Assembly (NCBI GenBank): GCA_012932865.1
Contig: SAXG01000002.1
Location: 2,542,001-2,606,000 of the forward strand
Length of the DNA: 64,000 nt
Reading direction: 5' to 3'
From: Amylostereum areolatum
Lineage: Eukaryota; Basidiomycota; Agaricomycetes; Russulales; Stereaceae
Part shown: positions 1 through 10,993 of the stretch, piece by piece
How positions within the stretch are numbered: the stretch's first letter is position 1
Layout of the letters: each line of letters opens with the position of its first letter
The notes under the pieces: model-generated
Told to the model about the DNA's origin: nothing
The model's input: only the letters and a program-made list of their open reading frames with translations
Databases searched by the model: none
Program-made: the position numbers and the translations under genes

Positions 1-871
1 CAGCACGTCTCACCCAGCTTACCCTCCCGGATGCTTCATCTCCATTTGATCCTCCCCAAACACAAACGCTCGCATCTATGCATCTCCACACTGCGCCATT
101 ATCTTCCATTGCAGCGAACCCAGCCGGAACACACTTACTTTCATCGTCCTGGGATGGCCTCATCGGACTCTGGGACACAACGACACCTGAAAACGACGAG
201 GTTCCCTACGAAGCAGGTCCAGATCGTCAAAAGAAGCGGAGAAGGGTGGCCGGAGACGACGTGAAACGCAAAGCACCCGCCGCCGTGTTGAAAAGCCATA
301 CCGCGCGTGTGTCCAAAGTCATATTTGGGGATGATGGAAACAGCGCCGTTAGCTGCGGGTTTGACTCCACTGTGCGGGTTTGGGACATCGAAAACGGCGT
401 GTGCACCTCTACCATTGTAGGTGTCTAATGACATGTGTCCTGGAAAATGCGGCTGATGTATACGTTCAGAATGCGTCTGAGAAGCCTTTCCTAGCCATGG
501 CGCTCCCGCACACCTCTGGTGCACCGCAAACAGCCCTCGCCGCATCGACGGACCGCACCGTCACGCTCTTCGACCTACGAACGACGGCCACGGCGAGCGC
601 AGCCGTTTTTGTGCATCCTGCGACTCCTGCCGCCCTCGCATTCTCGGAGAAAAGCGGGTCACAGCAATTTGTGAGTGGCGCGTACGACGGGGTTGTGCGT
701 CTCTGGGACCTGCGAAGCACGGCTCGTGAAATGTCGAGCTTCAGGGTATGGGAGGATAAGGCTGGCCGGAAGGTGCTCGGGGTAGATTGGGCGCGCGGTG
801 TTGTGGGCATCGCGGGCGAGGGTGGTGTGGAGGTGTGGCGGGTTTCAGAGGGGAGTTCGGAGGAAGGTTGA
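1..871 (+). CDS. YTM1: Ribosome biogenesis protein YTM1 (WDR12), 3' part
   Basis: WD40-repeat subunit of the Nop7-Erb1-Ytm1 (PeBoW) complex, which acts in the nucleolus in 60S ribosome maturation. The reading frame is open at the window edge, so the N-terminal UBL-like domain and first WD repeats lie outside. Visible WD repeats end in GLWDTT, VRVWDIE, VTLFDLR and VRLWDLR, with the basic stretch QKKRRR between two blades, as in YTM1/WDR12. One intron, 417-469, starts GTAGGT, has a CTGAT branch-like site and ends TTCAG. It joins ...TSTI to NASEKPFL in phase 0. The stop is TGA at 869-871. The family is recognised from the WD order and basic insert. Another nucleolar WD protein is the main alternative. 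Confidence 0.85.
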
Positions 872-1020
872 CGAACAGGGATAGCGAGTGTATGCATTTG
901 TGAATAATAGATATACATGTCTAGGCAACAGCCAAAACTGTCGACTGTGTCAGTACCTCCACGTTCCCAATACCAGTGCACGTACCAATATACGAAGACA
1001 AGTCCACGAAGAGCGGCCTG

Positions 1021-1450
1021 TTATGTCGGGTTATCCGTTCGCTGAAACACCTTCTGAGCAGCCTGTGCCCACATCTGTTCGTTGGCTTCTTGGTGTTGCT
1101 GTAAAGGCGGTTAGTTGACCACGATGATGAAGTACATACGGCAGCTTCGCACCTCTTCATTATCAATGGTAGTAGGGAGTCCCGCCGCCTCGCGTTCCGC
1201 CAAAATCTATTCAGCACAGCACATAAGGCTTTCAAATCCCACTCCTTATATACAGGATGCACCGACCTCTGGGAAGAGAATCAGAAGATTACGGTGAGAA
1301 ATCATCCAATTAACTCAAGACGTGATGCCCACCTCTTCCGCGCCGTAGCGTGTCGCGGTGCACTTGGACACCTGTCCCGACGCCCCATATGGATATACCA
1401 ACGAGCGAGTATATAAGGGTGCGATGTAAGATGTCGGAGATGGGGAGCAT
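1021..1450 (-). CDS. COX14-like small mitochondrial cytochrome c oxidase assembly protein
   Basis: A very short spliced gene. The first exon (ATG at 1450) reads MLPISDILHRTLIYSLVGIS..., an LHR motif followed by one hydrophobic segment and then VQVHRDTLRRGR, as in COX14-type inner-membrane assembly factors. A later exon reads ILAEREAAGLPTTIDNEE. The last intron, 1099-1152, is clear (GTGCGA...TTTACAG, phase 0). The final 25 codons end RTDNPT and stop at 1021-1023. The intron or introns between about 1207 and 1400 are less certain: an acceptor at AATAG, or an extra 15-nt exon. COX14 proteins are about 60-90 aa with one TM segment and a charged C-terminal tail, which fits. The family call is tentative because the match is short. 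Confidence 0.5.
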
Positions 1451-1748
1451 AGTACACGATGGACACAAGTCACAGTGCGGCTAGTCGAAACGCAGGAGTC
1501 GAGAGCACCACTGCCACTGCCAGTCGAGGAAAAGATCGTTCACGCACGTGACCTCGTACCGGTTGTTTCACTTTGAAAAGTCCTTCCCACACAGCAGCCA
1601 TGTTTCCTTATAGACGATCAAGTCATCCATTCTTTCAACGTTACTTCCAGGAGACGAGGATAACGAGTTACAATAGCACCCAAGTACTCGTACACAGTAC
1701 AGTTCCAAATAAGCAAGGAAACCAGGCTCCGGCCTGCACCGGATGCGC

Positions 1749-3222
1749 TCAAAGCTTGCTCTTCTCTGCCTTCCGAATGTACGCCAAGCCACTGCCAATG
1801 ACGATCTGTAATCTTTTTAGCACAACCAGTCCATCATCAACCTCATAAACTCGCGCACCTTGCCCGAGTTCAAGTCCTTGACCTCGAATCCAATCTCGGT
1901 GGTGCCATCGGGCCCGGGACCCTGATCCCATGCGGACGTCTCGATTGCATCGCCAGGCTTGACGGGTGACGTGAAGCGCACCCCGTAGAACTTGAGTGCG
2001 TTTGGGTCGTTGCCGCCGATAGCGGAAAGTAATGCGCGTGCAGCAAACCCGAAGGTGGACAATCCATGTAGGATTACGCCGCCGAAGCCCGTCGCCTGGC
2101 CGATTTTCGGATCTGTGCATCCACTGAGACCACTTGGAATGGGATATGATGGGCGGGACGAACATACCGATGTGAAGTGGGTTGTAGTCCCCACTGAGAC
2201 GGTAGATGAGAGCCTGTTCAGGCGTGGTCTGGTCTCGGACAACCCAGTCGGGTTTGCGGTCCTTGGGAATAGGCTTCCCCTTTGGAGGGCTCGCGATGGT
2301 CTTCGCGAAGCGTTGACCGGTGATTTTCGCGCCTAGGTTGAAGGAAGAAGACTTCGAGGATATCAGGACAATGTGTTCACAGAAGAAATGGAAAACGCAC
2401 GAAAAGTTTGGCGTATGCGTCACCTTTGCCGTCAACGAGAAAAATTTCGTTCTCAAGAATGACACCAGATTCTGTTTGAATGACATAAGAGGCTATGAAA
2501 CATACGATGAGCCTGGAAACGTACTGTTCTCCTGAATGGACGTCAGGCGTTGCTGAAGCTTCCAGCCTGGCCCGCTAACTAGCGGCAGCGGCTTGAGAAC
2601 CTCAATGGTCTGCGAGCCATGCACCTTAGGTAGGGGCAATGTGAGCCAACATGTATAGCCGAAAGAACTTCAGTTCACGAACACCACGGTTAGGATCAAA
2701 ATCAGGCAGACCGCTCGGCCCATGGCGACCCTTTACCACATCCGCGAACAGAGTTACGTCGGTCGCGTCGCCTGTCACCAAGGGCTGTTGCATCAGCAGT
2801 CGTGCTTACAGCGTCCAATATGAGTACATACCCTTCAGTCCGAGTATGGCAGGGTAAGTCGGGAACGCCGCGAATGACTTGTCTGCGTCGTAGTGCTTAG
2901 TTTGCATCCCATCACTGACTGAATACATGCAGCGTACCAAGTTCTGAGTGCGTGAAGCGACGAAGAACGTCCGGCCAGTCAGACAGAATGTCTTCGTACA
3001 CCGTAAGTCAAAGTCAAAACGCACCATACGCAAAGTTGAGGTCCGTATTCTTCGCTCCTATGCCAATAGCATATGCGAGCAGGTCCCGCTTGTTCCAACT
3101 GACCTGCAGGTACATACAATACATGAGTTGGAAGGTACTCAATAGAGTAGTAGGTCCAGATATCATACCGGCTGAGCGGGATACTGATAGCCTACGGCTT
3201 TCTCCAGGGCTTCGACGGACAT
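1749..3222 (-). CDS. Peroxisomal MaoC-like dehydratase (2-enoyl-CoA hydratase 2)
   Basis: Stand-alone (R)-specific enoyl-CoA hydratase of the hotdog/MaoC type, predicted for peroxisomal beta-oxidation. Ten exons fit together in frame, read on the minus strand: 3222-3169, 3103-3025, 2943-2938, 2882-2832, 2771-2683, 2624-2525, 2471-2401, 2351-2168, 2112-1859, 1805-1749. They total 945 nt, or 314 aa, the usual size for this family. The N-terminal hotdog contains YELDKSFAAFPTYP. The C-terminal hotdog contains the hydratase-2 motif YRLSGDYNPLHIDP, with catalytic Asp and His, followed by GFGGVILHGL. The protein ends in SKL, a type 1 peroxisomal targeting signal. The third exon is only 6 nt (AACTTG) and restores the conserved Glu-Leu. 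In many fungi this domain is the end of a multifunctional Fox2 protein; here it is separate. Confidence 0.92.
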
Positions 3223-3645
3223 GTTTGTGTAGGAGTGTGGGGTAGAGTGTGGTGGTTGTAAGAGAAAGAGGATATGTTAGAGTCGGCGAGCTCAAAGTGC
3301 GGGGAAACCGGCAATAGCGGGGGTTCATCCAGCCGGAACCTCCTGCCATGGACATCGACCCCGTGTTTGACAACTCAATATATCGTCATCCTTCAAGTTG
3401 ATGATCCCTCTGCCTTTGCTCCGTTTGGCTGACAGTTGTCGGGACTTCTCAATCTAAGCGGTTCACAAACGTCGTAGATAACATGTCTAGAGGCGGTTCT
3501 CAATAAGTCGAGCAGATGCAGCGTCCAGTATTTTGCACGATCGGATTAGTACTACACAACAACTACACAGCGAGTACTGAGTCGGGAGCACCAGGCTCCC
3601 ACCGAGGAATCGCGACGATGGAGTCTCGAAGCCTCCGCATCAGAA
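3223..3645. other. Intergenic region, no gene seen
   Basis: About 420 bases between the dehydratase start and the 3' end of membrane protein A. I see no coding signal, repeat or RNA gene. It should hold the dehydratase promoter and the 3' UTR of the next gene. Confidence 0.5.
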
Positions 3646-5397
3646 TCACAGGAGATTTAAGTCTGCCTGTGTGAGCGTCGTCAACCTCCCAGGACGCCGC
3701 GCTAGCGCCTTGCGCATTGTCACTTCCGTCACCATGTCGGGCTCAGATTCGAACTTGGTTCGTTCTGTGTGCACCTCTATTTGCAAGTGCTGAACAGGAA
3801 CTCTTTCGAAGCGAGCAGGGGAGCGTCCAAAGTGAGTGATCACGGGCGAAGGCGAGGTTGTGAAGAAACTGTCATAATGGCGATGATGTGAGAGGAGGAT
3901 CCATGCGCGGAAGGCATGTCATACCTTGTATCCCGATCAAGATACTCTGATAGCGAACGATACATTCGAGTAGCTCCTATACAGCTGGTTGGATGTTGAG
4001 GCTTGAGGGATACGGGGAAAATATGCATGGATAGGTAAACTTACATGATGAGAGCTGAGAGTTCGTTCGTCAGCTATTGAGCTTGAGGCATCACTCAGAG
4101 CAACACTAGAAACTTACTTTTTGGGATTAGAAATAGCTGCACAGAATTTTTATAGGTCAGAAATGAAGGTTTGAAAAGCTTCCGTATGCAGACACCCACT
4201 CGCTTTGTCCCCCCTTCCAACCCAGCCCATGTCATTAGACTGTTCGCAATCCAAGATGCTTCAGACACGTACCGCTAACATGAGCACTCGTCAGGGCCTA
4301 CAATGAGGTAGCGTTGTGGGGTGGGATGAGATCGCTATGATCATCGCGGAAAATGCTGCCAACGCACCACCGCAGGCACCTCAGCAACGATTGCCAGAGT
4401 GAGCCAGATCAAGCCCTGGCGGTACAGAACATTCCAAACGGCTTCTGTTTCAGCGCGCTGTTTCCGAACCAGTCCAGCCAGCATCAGGAGGACCAGAAAA
4501 ACATCAGTGCACAACGTTGTTATTTCTGTATCGCGAAGGCTGTCTTTGTAGATGATGATGCATGTGTGAAGATTGGGTTGCCAAGTGATTGGTGCCTTCG
4601 CTGGAATGAGCAGCGGCAAAGATGACGCACAGCGAGAGATAGACATACGGTCACAGTACCTAGAAGTGCCGAAAGACATTATTAATCCCACGCGTCATCG
4701 AGGGGACAGTCGCGAGAAACGCACTCCATATGAAAACAGCGACATTGACCAGCCAGGCGACTAACGAAATGGTCACCACGAAGATATTGTGATTCCACAC
4801 GACAGCGCTGGTCACCAAATCAGCGCCCGACCGGACAAAAACCAGGACTTTTTTCTGGTACCTACATTCGAAGTACAACGAGCAAGACAGCCAATTGGAA
4901 CGCCAAGTAGGAGAATATCTAGGGGGGGGGAGATTCAGTGGGTTTCGCGGGCTTGTGAAGGCATCCCTACGTTGATGAACGCGATCAACACCTGAAGAAA
5001 TCAGACGCCAATGAAACAGATGAATACACGAAAGCGCTGCCACACTTACGCGGCAATTGACCTGTTGCGTTACGTTGGCCGCGACGAAAAGTAGCACCAT
5101 TGAAGCCAGGGTGGATATTCTACAGCCGAGATAAACCTGGAAGATACAATAAGCATACCTTCCAGTTCAACGTCGAGAAGGTGACACACCCAGGTGGTCC
5201 AACGTCTGGGCCGCTTGCCACTGATGTGCTGCCAATCATGTCCGATGCTTGCGATGTATTCCCACCTGCCATCCATTAGCGTTGCCAAGTGGTGAATACT
5301 GCACAAGGACGTACAGATATAAACCAGAGAGCACACACTGAAATCTGACAAGGGCATGGGCCAGATTAGCAGAGGTGTCGGTGGCAGCTTGATCCAT
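3646..5397 (-). CDS. Agaricomycete multi-pass membrane protein A (function unknown)
   Basis: A multi-exon gene of a basidiomycete-restricted integral membrane family. Start ATG at 5397 (MDQAATDTSANLAHALVRFQ). Further recognisable pieces in order are EYIASIGHDWQHISGKRPRRWTTW, a TM exon reading VYLGCRISTLASMVLLFV (spliced GTGTGT...TTCCAG), FSYLAFQLAVLLVVLR spliced to an AVVWNHNIFVVTISLVAWL segment, LCTDVFLVLLMLAGLVRKQ, QGLIWLTLAIVAEVPAVV, ATRMYRSLSEYLD, and a soluble tail ending ADLNLL with a TGA stop at 3646-3648. This pattern predicts six to seven TM segments and a cytoplasmic tail. Membrane protein B (8729-10501) has the same blocks in the same order. Exact exon borders are only partly resolved. 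No biochemical role is known to me. Confidence 0.75.
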
Positions 5398-6735
5398 AGA
5401 GTCAGAAATGAAGAAGACGGGGGAAGGCCATACAGCGTGGGTTCTCGAGAGAGAAGGGACAAGCTTACTTTTAAATGGGTGCGCCTTGGCGGCGGTGCAC
5501 TCGCTTATTCTAAGCATGTTCGCATGATGGATGGGAAAAACGGCGGATTAGGTGCTTGAACATCTGAAAACATCTCGCGATTCGTCGGACTCGGACCCTG
5601 TGCACCGGAGGAAGTTCTCCTACAAAGCCTGAGAGAATCCGGAATGCGGTTCGCCGCATGGCGAGCTGAACTATTCAACGACGTCGGACACGTTCCATTG
5701 AGGCTCCAATGCTTGTTGGTCAGAGTTCCCTTGATACGATCGTGATAGGGGATGGAGAAGTGCAGGGACGACACTCAAGGAGCGAGCTACGAAAGAATAC
5801 AGTTCCTTTTCGCCAATGTGTTCGGAGTCCGGACGTACTTATTTCACTCGTGAGATTTCAGGGGATCGACACAGGAGGCTGAGTCCCCGTCCGAGAGCGT
5901 AAGACAGACTGACGGTGTCCTGCATGGACTTGTTTTCGCATGCCAAGGGGGCGAGGAGACGGAATAAGGTTATCATCTGACCAATGGATTCTGGAAGTGG
6001 GAGAGAGGGGGGGCACTCCGATACACGCGCGATACTAACCGGTAAAGTCAGACTGAACGTTGCCTAATCGCAGGCCCTTCCTGAAACGTGTGCGTACCTG
6101 GGCAGCTGGGAAACCGGCAAAAGTTGGGCGAGATATCTGAGGAAAGATAGGACAAAGCTTCAGCATCGCCAGACACGATGATCCTAAACTTGAGAAGGTT
6201 TGACGCAAGTGTCTCGTCTGTCTCTGGGAGACTAGCATACGCCTGAGAAGTTAGAACACCGTCAATTGCTCCAGAGTCCAGGGGAACGAAAACGATATAT
6301 TATTGGACGGCGCTGGCTGCCACGATCACGTGGTATTACGTAAAACAAGGTCGATGAACTCGAGAGTCGATCGCCTCTTCCTCCAACCGTCCGCGTCAAG
6401 CTGCCCCTCGTAATTTCACTGTGCAGATTCCTCGGAATGCTATACCAAACGCCGATACCCCCAAAGCGCCCTGCCCTGCGGCTTCTAAGTTTCTCGCCCC
6501 TGTGCGCAAACTAACGCTCCCTTGGAACGAACAGATGCACGCTATTGGAAGGATCAGCTTCGGTGGTAGGTAGCCTCCATTCGTCACAAACGCCACGGAA
6601 CAACGGGATCGCTCCCAAATCCGACGCCGAAGGGTTACCATGCCCTCAAAACCCGCATCCGCGTTGCAGCTCTTCTTCTTCTCTCCCCCAAGACTGTATA
6701 ATCCCGCAGGTCGTCCTGCACCTGGTACTGGTACC
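5398..6735. other. Intergenic region between divergent genes
   Basis: Separates the start of membrane protein A (-) from the first P450 (+). It should hold both promoters. Around 6365-6570 on the plus strand a frame stays open for about 70 codons (including FTVQIPRNAIPNADTPKAPC), but I recognise no family and find no start. It may be 5' leader or an old fragment. Nothing else is supported. Confidence 0.4.
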
Positions 6736-8581
6736 ATGTCGCTCGTTTCTGGTTGTGTAAACCTCCCCAACACCCTCTTTCTGTTCCATTCTCTCCTTCT
6801 CGTCGGTCTATGCGTCACTCTTTTCGTAGCCGTCGACACCATACAATACCTGGCCGCACGGATATCCCTCTCAAGAATCGATAACCCCCCACCCGTGGTC
6901 AATCTTCCTCAATCTTGGCTATGGGGACCAATTGACTTGTTCAACCGCCACCACACCTACCTCTACAACCTCTCGCGCAAGTTTCCAGGCTCGTGGTTGA
7001 GATTCTCGCTAGGGAGGGTACGTCGCTGTGCGCTGTTCTGGGTCATCAAAGAGTTGACGTCGTGATTAAGAAAGAAGTTTCGGTACTGCTCGGAAGAGAG
7101 GGAAGGCATGCGTTTTATTCCACGAAAGGGTTCAGTTTCGCAGGCGGCTATTCACTCTTCGTGAGCTGCACTTCCCCCTCCCGAATTCCCTCCCTTACGA
7201 GGTTGGTTCCCAGCATCCGGGTATAGCTTATGTGGCTCCACAACCTGCAACAGCAGCCTGGTTCCTACACCTCTTCATGCGCACCGAGGTCCTCGACCGT
7301 CGTCCGTATCGCTGTTTTTCCTCACGTCCCTCCTTCCCCGGCGCTAACCTCGCGTCGTTCAAGTACTTCCTGAAATCTTCAGTGATATCGATAGGGAACT
7401 CAGGAAGCTAGAAGACGGGGGCTGCCTCGATCTAATCACCGACGTGCAGAAGGTAGGCCAACGTCCCAACTTCAAACTGTCATCCAGTTAATGTGTCTAA
7501 TTCCGGATTTCGGCAGCTCGTCTTGAGGGTCAACTTCCGTGTTATCTTAGGCGATGCAGTCGCAGATGACGCCGAAAAGCTTGCGTCGGCCTGCCGAGCA
7601 TACACTCTCACAACATCGGACGAGGGCGGCTGGGCCCTTCTTTGGCCCTTCCTTCCGACCAAAGCCCGCATAAGCCGTGCCATGGGCGCACTGAGTCTAT
7701 GGCGACTGATTTCGGACGAGTACGCGAACTGCACTCAACACAAATCCGATGCCTGTATACCCCATATTCTGCAAGCTGAGGACATCGACTCGACGGAAGC
7801 AGTCAAAGTACGTAGCCACTGCGCTCATGGGTTCGTCGACTCACGCTGATTGTTTTGGCATGCAGTGCTTGTTCGTCACTATATTTGCTGGCCAAGGCAA
7901 CACGAGTTCCGTTCTCCGCTGGTTCCTCATCCTCCTCTGTGAGCACCCCACCTGGCAGGAGCGTATTCGGAAGGAGGTCGATGCGTTCGTGGCCGCGCAT
8001 ACATCCTCGAATATTTCTACGGTCGAAACCTTGTCCACTCTCCCATTCCTCGAGTGGGAACAGTCCCTCCCGACTCTCGATCTCTGTTTCCGGGAGACTC
8101 TCCGACTGACTTTCAACGGGATCAACTCCCGCCAGAATCTTGGACCCGATGTAGAAATCGGCGGAAGGGTCATTCGCCACGGAGAACATGCCATGTATAT
8201 GACGGCGGATGCGCACTTTGACCCTGAACTATACCCAGATCCGAAAGCGTTCGACCCCGACCGCCACCGTGGAAAACTTACGGACAAGAGCTTCCTTGCG
8301 TGGGGAGCAGGCGAGTGTGCTCCCCAATAATATCTGCTTCGTTGGCTGAATAGATCCATCTTGAAACTTAAGGGCACCATCCGTGCGCGGGCCAGCGGCT
8401 TGCGAGAATGGTCGTCAAGATCACCACCGCGCTTTTCCTCTACTCTTTTAACCTCTCACTCGAAGGTCCCCACGGAGAGGGACTGGACAAGATACCCTAT
8501 CCGGAAATTGGTTTCACTGACATCGGGAAACCGCCTTCCGGCGTAGTTCTGCGCTATCGGAAGAACATGAAGGCGGCGTGA
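6736..8581 (+). CDS. Cytochrome P450 monooxygenase A
   Basis: Haem-thiolate monooxygenase anchored by an N-terminal TM segment (HSLLLVGLCVTLFVAV). The chosen start is ATG 6736 (MSLVSGCVNLPNT), just before this anchor; an upstream in-frame ATG at 6640 would add a non-hydrophobic leader. Later landmarks are GREGRHAFYSTKGFSFAGG, PEIFSDIDRELRKLEDGG, LVLRVNFRVILGDAV, the I-helix AGQGNTSS, the ExxR helix ETLR, FDPDRH, and the haem motif WGAGHHPCAGQRLARM with the Cys ligand. The haem motif is split by a non-canonical GC-AG intron, 8311-8372. The C-terminus runs to a TGA at 8579-8581. The I-helix lacks the usual acidic residue, as in CYP7/CYP8/CYP51-like enzymes. The substrate is unknown. The exons around 7020-7380 are less certain. 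Confidence 0.85.
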
Positions 8582-8728
8582 AGGAGGCTGCCATGTTCTT
8601 AGCTCTATTTTCTTTGTTGTAATTTGAACGTTCTTAGGACTCAGTGTTCGACCTGATCTACCATTACAAAAACACAGGATAGTACAGTCTGAAGTGAAAT
8701 AAATACCTCTGTCTGCATAAGCTTTCTC

Positions 8729-10501
8729 CTATAAGAACTCCAGGTCCCTCTTCGTCAAGTGGCGCGCTCCATCTTTTTTCATAGCCTTTCGAATTGCTTG
8801 CTTCGTCACTGCATCTGGCTCCTCCTCGACTTGCATATACTCTGTGTGCACAGTGATTTCCATGGGCGGAATAAGGTTCTCGCGGGTGGGGTTTTGAAGT
8901 ATGGGTCCGAAATCCGACGCTGTGAATGAGGAGGAGGACATCCTAGCAAAGCTTGCTCAGACGATGGCGCACACAAGACGCAGGGAAGACGCACCGGTAT
9001 CCAGATCCGATATCGATGAATTCGGTCAGTGCGCGGTACATACGCGTAGCACCGGTGGAGCTGTTGGACTTGGTAAATGCTTGGTGGACTAGCGACGAGT
9101 CGATGGTCTCACATGATAAGGACTGGCGACAGCAGGACATGGTCAGTGAGACGAAGACTGGAGGACAGATGAAACGCACTTTTAGGTACCCAAAATATCT
9201 GGTGCGCAAGTCAGGAAGCGTGTTCCAGACAGATAGGAAAATGCATTTGACTTACCACCTTGACATTGCTGTCTGAAAAAGAGCATACATAAGTTTAAGC
9301 GATGCTTTCGCAGATAGTGAACCGTGGACGGACCATAGATCCCCGGTGTACTCATTAGGACCTTTGGAAGGAAATTCTGATCAGCGTGCCACACCCAAGA
9401 CATGAGATATACGAAGGCACACACCACGGTAGGGACTTCAGCCAAAATCGTGAGACCAAGCCATACGAAAGCCTTGGTGTAATAATTCAATACTACGTAG
9501 GTTTGGAGTTTAGAAGTTCCTCACTTGTCGTGTGAGTATCCCCCAGAGGTCCAACGGCCCCGCCTGGGATTTTCGCACTAACCCTGACAGCATAAGCAGT
9601 ACCAGGACGAAATCCGTGCAAATCGTCACGACCTCGAGATCTCTTTCTTTGGAGTTGAACATCACGATGCATGCTGACGCTTCGGGAGTCCATATTGAGT
9701 GAGTCTGGAGCCAACATTTGTGATCAGAGCGACCAGGTCGAGTGACACAGGACGAAACGCCGTACCGCAATCAGGTCTATTGAACGTGAAATGTTAGGTT
9801 TTAGAACATGTAAATATGTGGTTAGTACAAGACAGACTCGCCTCTTATGAAGAACGGAATCGTCGTCAACCATGTAGCCAGCGCAAACAGGGTTACCTGC
9901 GTTCTGTGATTCCACACCACTACTCTACAATCCCAACAATCATGGTTAGCTCGTCCATGCTAAGGTGTAGCAGAGAAAATGCATACATTCGGAGCACAAT
10001 AATGACGGTGGCTAGCTGATACGCAACCCAACAGGCGACCTACAACGCCTTGGTTATAGACACCGTTTCATGCTGATATGGCTAAAGGGCTCACAGTGGT
10101 TGTCACATATATTGCCTGGGCCTTTAGTTAAAACAGGCTCCTGTTGAGCAGAAGAACAAACACACCTGGCAGTGAACATGATACCTGATATTCAGGGCAG
10201 CAAATACCATGGTCACGCCCGCGAGTGTGGTCATCCTGCACGAAAGATAGATCTATGCGCACATGCTTGAGCATAGAATACGGTAATAGCACCAACTGCA
10301 CATACCCACGTAGTCCATCTTCTCGGGCGTTTCCCGACCATGTACTCCAAATCGTAGGCCACGTTACCTACGTACTCCCGTCTACAATATGTATGAGCCA
10401 GCAAGGATGAGAGACGGCGAAACAAGCACGCACAGACACAATCCAAAGCAGACACAACCGAGCTTGAGCGTAGCTAAACCAGCCAGGATTGCAGTAGTCA
10501 T
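8729..10501 (-). CDS. Agaricomycete multi-pass membrane protein B, paralogue of A
   Basis: Same family and block order as membrane protein A. The likely start is ATG 10501 (MTTAILAGLATLKLGCVC). Then come EYVGNVAYDLEYMVGKRPRRWTTWV, ICTDFVLVLLMLSGLVRKSQ, FVWLGLTILAEVPTVVCAFV, ATRMYRALTEFID, and a tail with PPMEITVHTEYMQVEEEPDA that ends KRDLEFL at 8729. The tails of A and B align (IEVHTERTKFESEPDMVT against ITVHTEYMQVEEEPDAVT), so they are a tandem duplication now separated by the P450 gene. Divergence is high, so the duplication is old. Exon borders were not all resolved. Confidence 0.72.
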
Positions 10502-10993
10502 GATGGACGGTTGTGGGGAACGATCACCTGCACCGTTTACCTTTATTCCATCCACAGCCCGACTAGCCCGAATATCGGCACAGACCCGAGCGTGCTGCTG
10601 GACAAAGCACAGAATCAAAGATAGGAGCATCGGTCGGAATGATGAGTATGTACAGACGGCGAGGATGTGGCTGCGCAAATGCTGAGGGCAAGTTCTTGTC
10701 TTCCGCTTGATCAACAAAGTTATGTACAAACGTAAAGTGTGGAACACTCACGATCACGCCACAGGCCAGTGCCGCCTTGCATTCCGATCATCTCGTGGAC
10801 ACAAGTGTGTGATAGTACAAACGTCTTGTTATATTTCACCACTACCACACTGCCATATCCTACAACGTGCTCCGGTCGCTGTGATGCTACATACCATAAA
10901 TCCTGCCCCTAGAGAACAACAGCGGTGACCTTTGATAGGCGGATACATAGTCTAAAGTTGACGTCAAGTACACACGGACGGTCCAATGGATAT
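10502..10993. other. Intergenic region, no gene seen
   Basis: About 490 bases between the start of membrane protein B and the 3' end of hexokinase. Short open frames on both strands have no recognisable content. Confidence 0.4.

Noticed and set aside
6396..6902. 168-codon minus-strand ORF over the P450 A start
   Set aside because: It overlaps the P450 signal anchor on the opposite strand and has no recognisable content.
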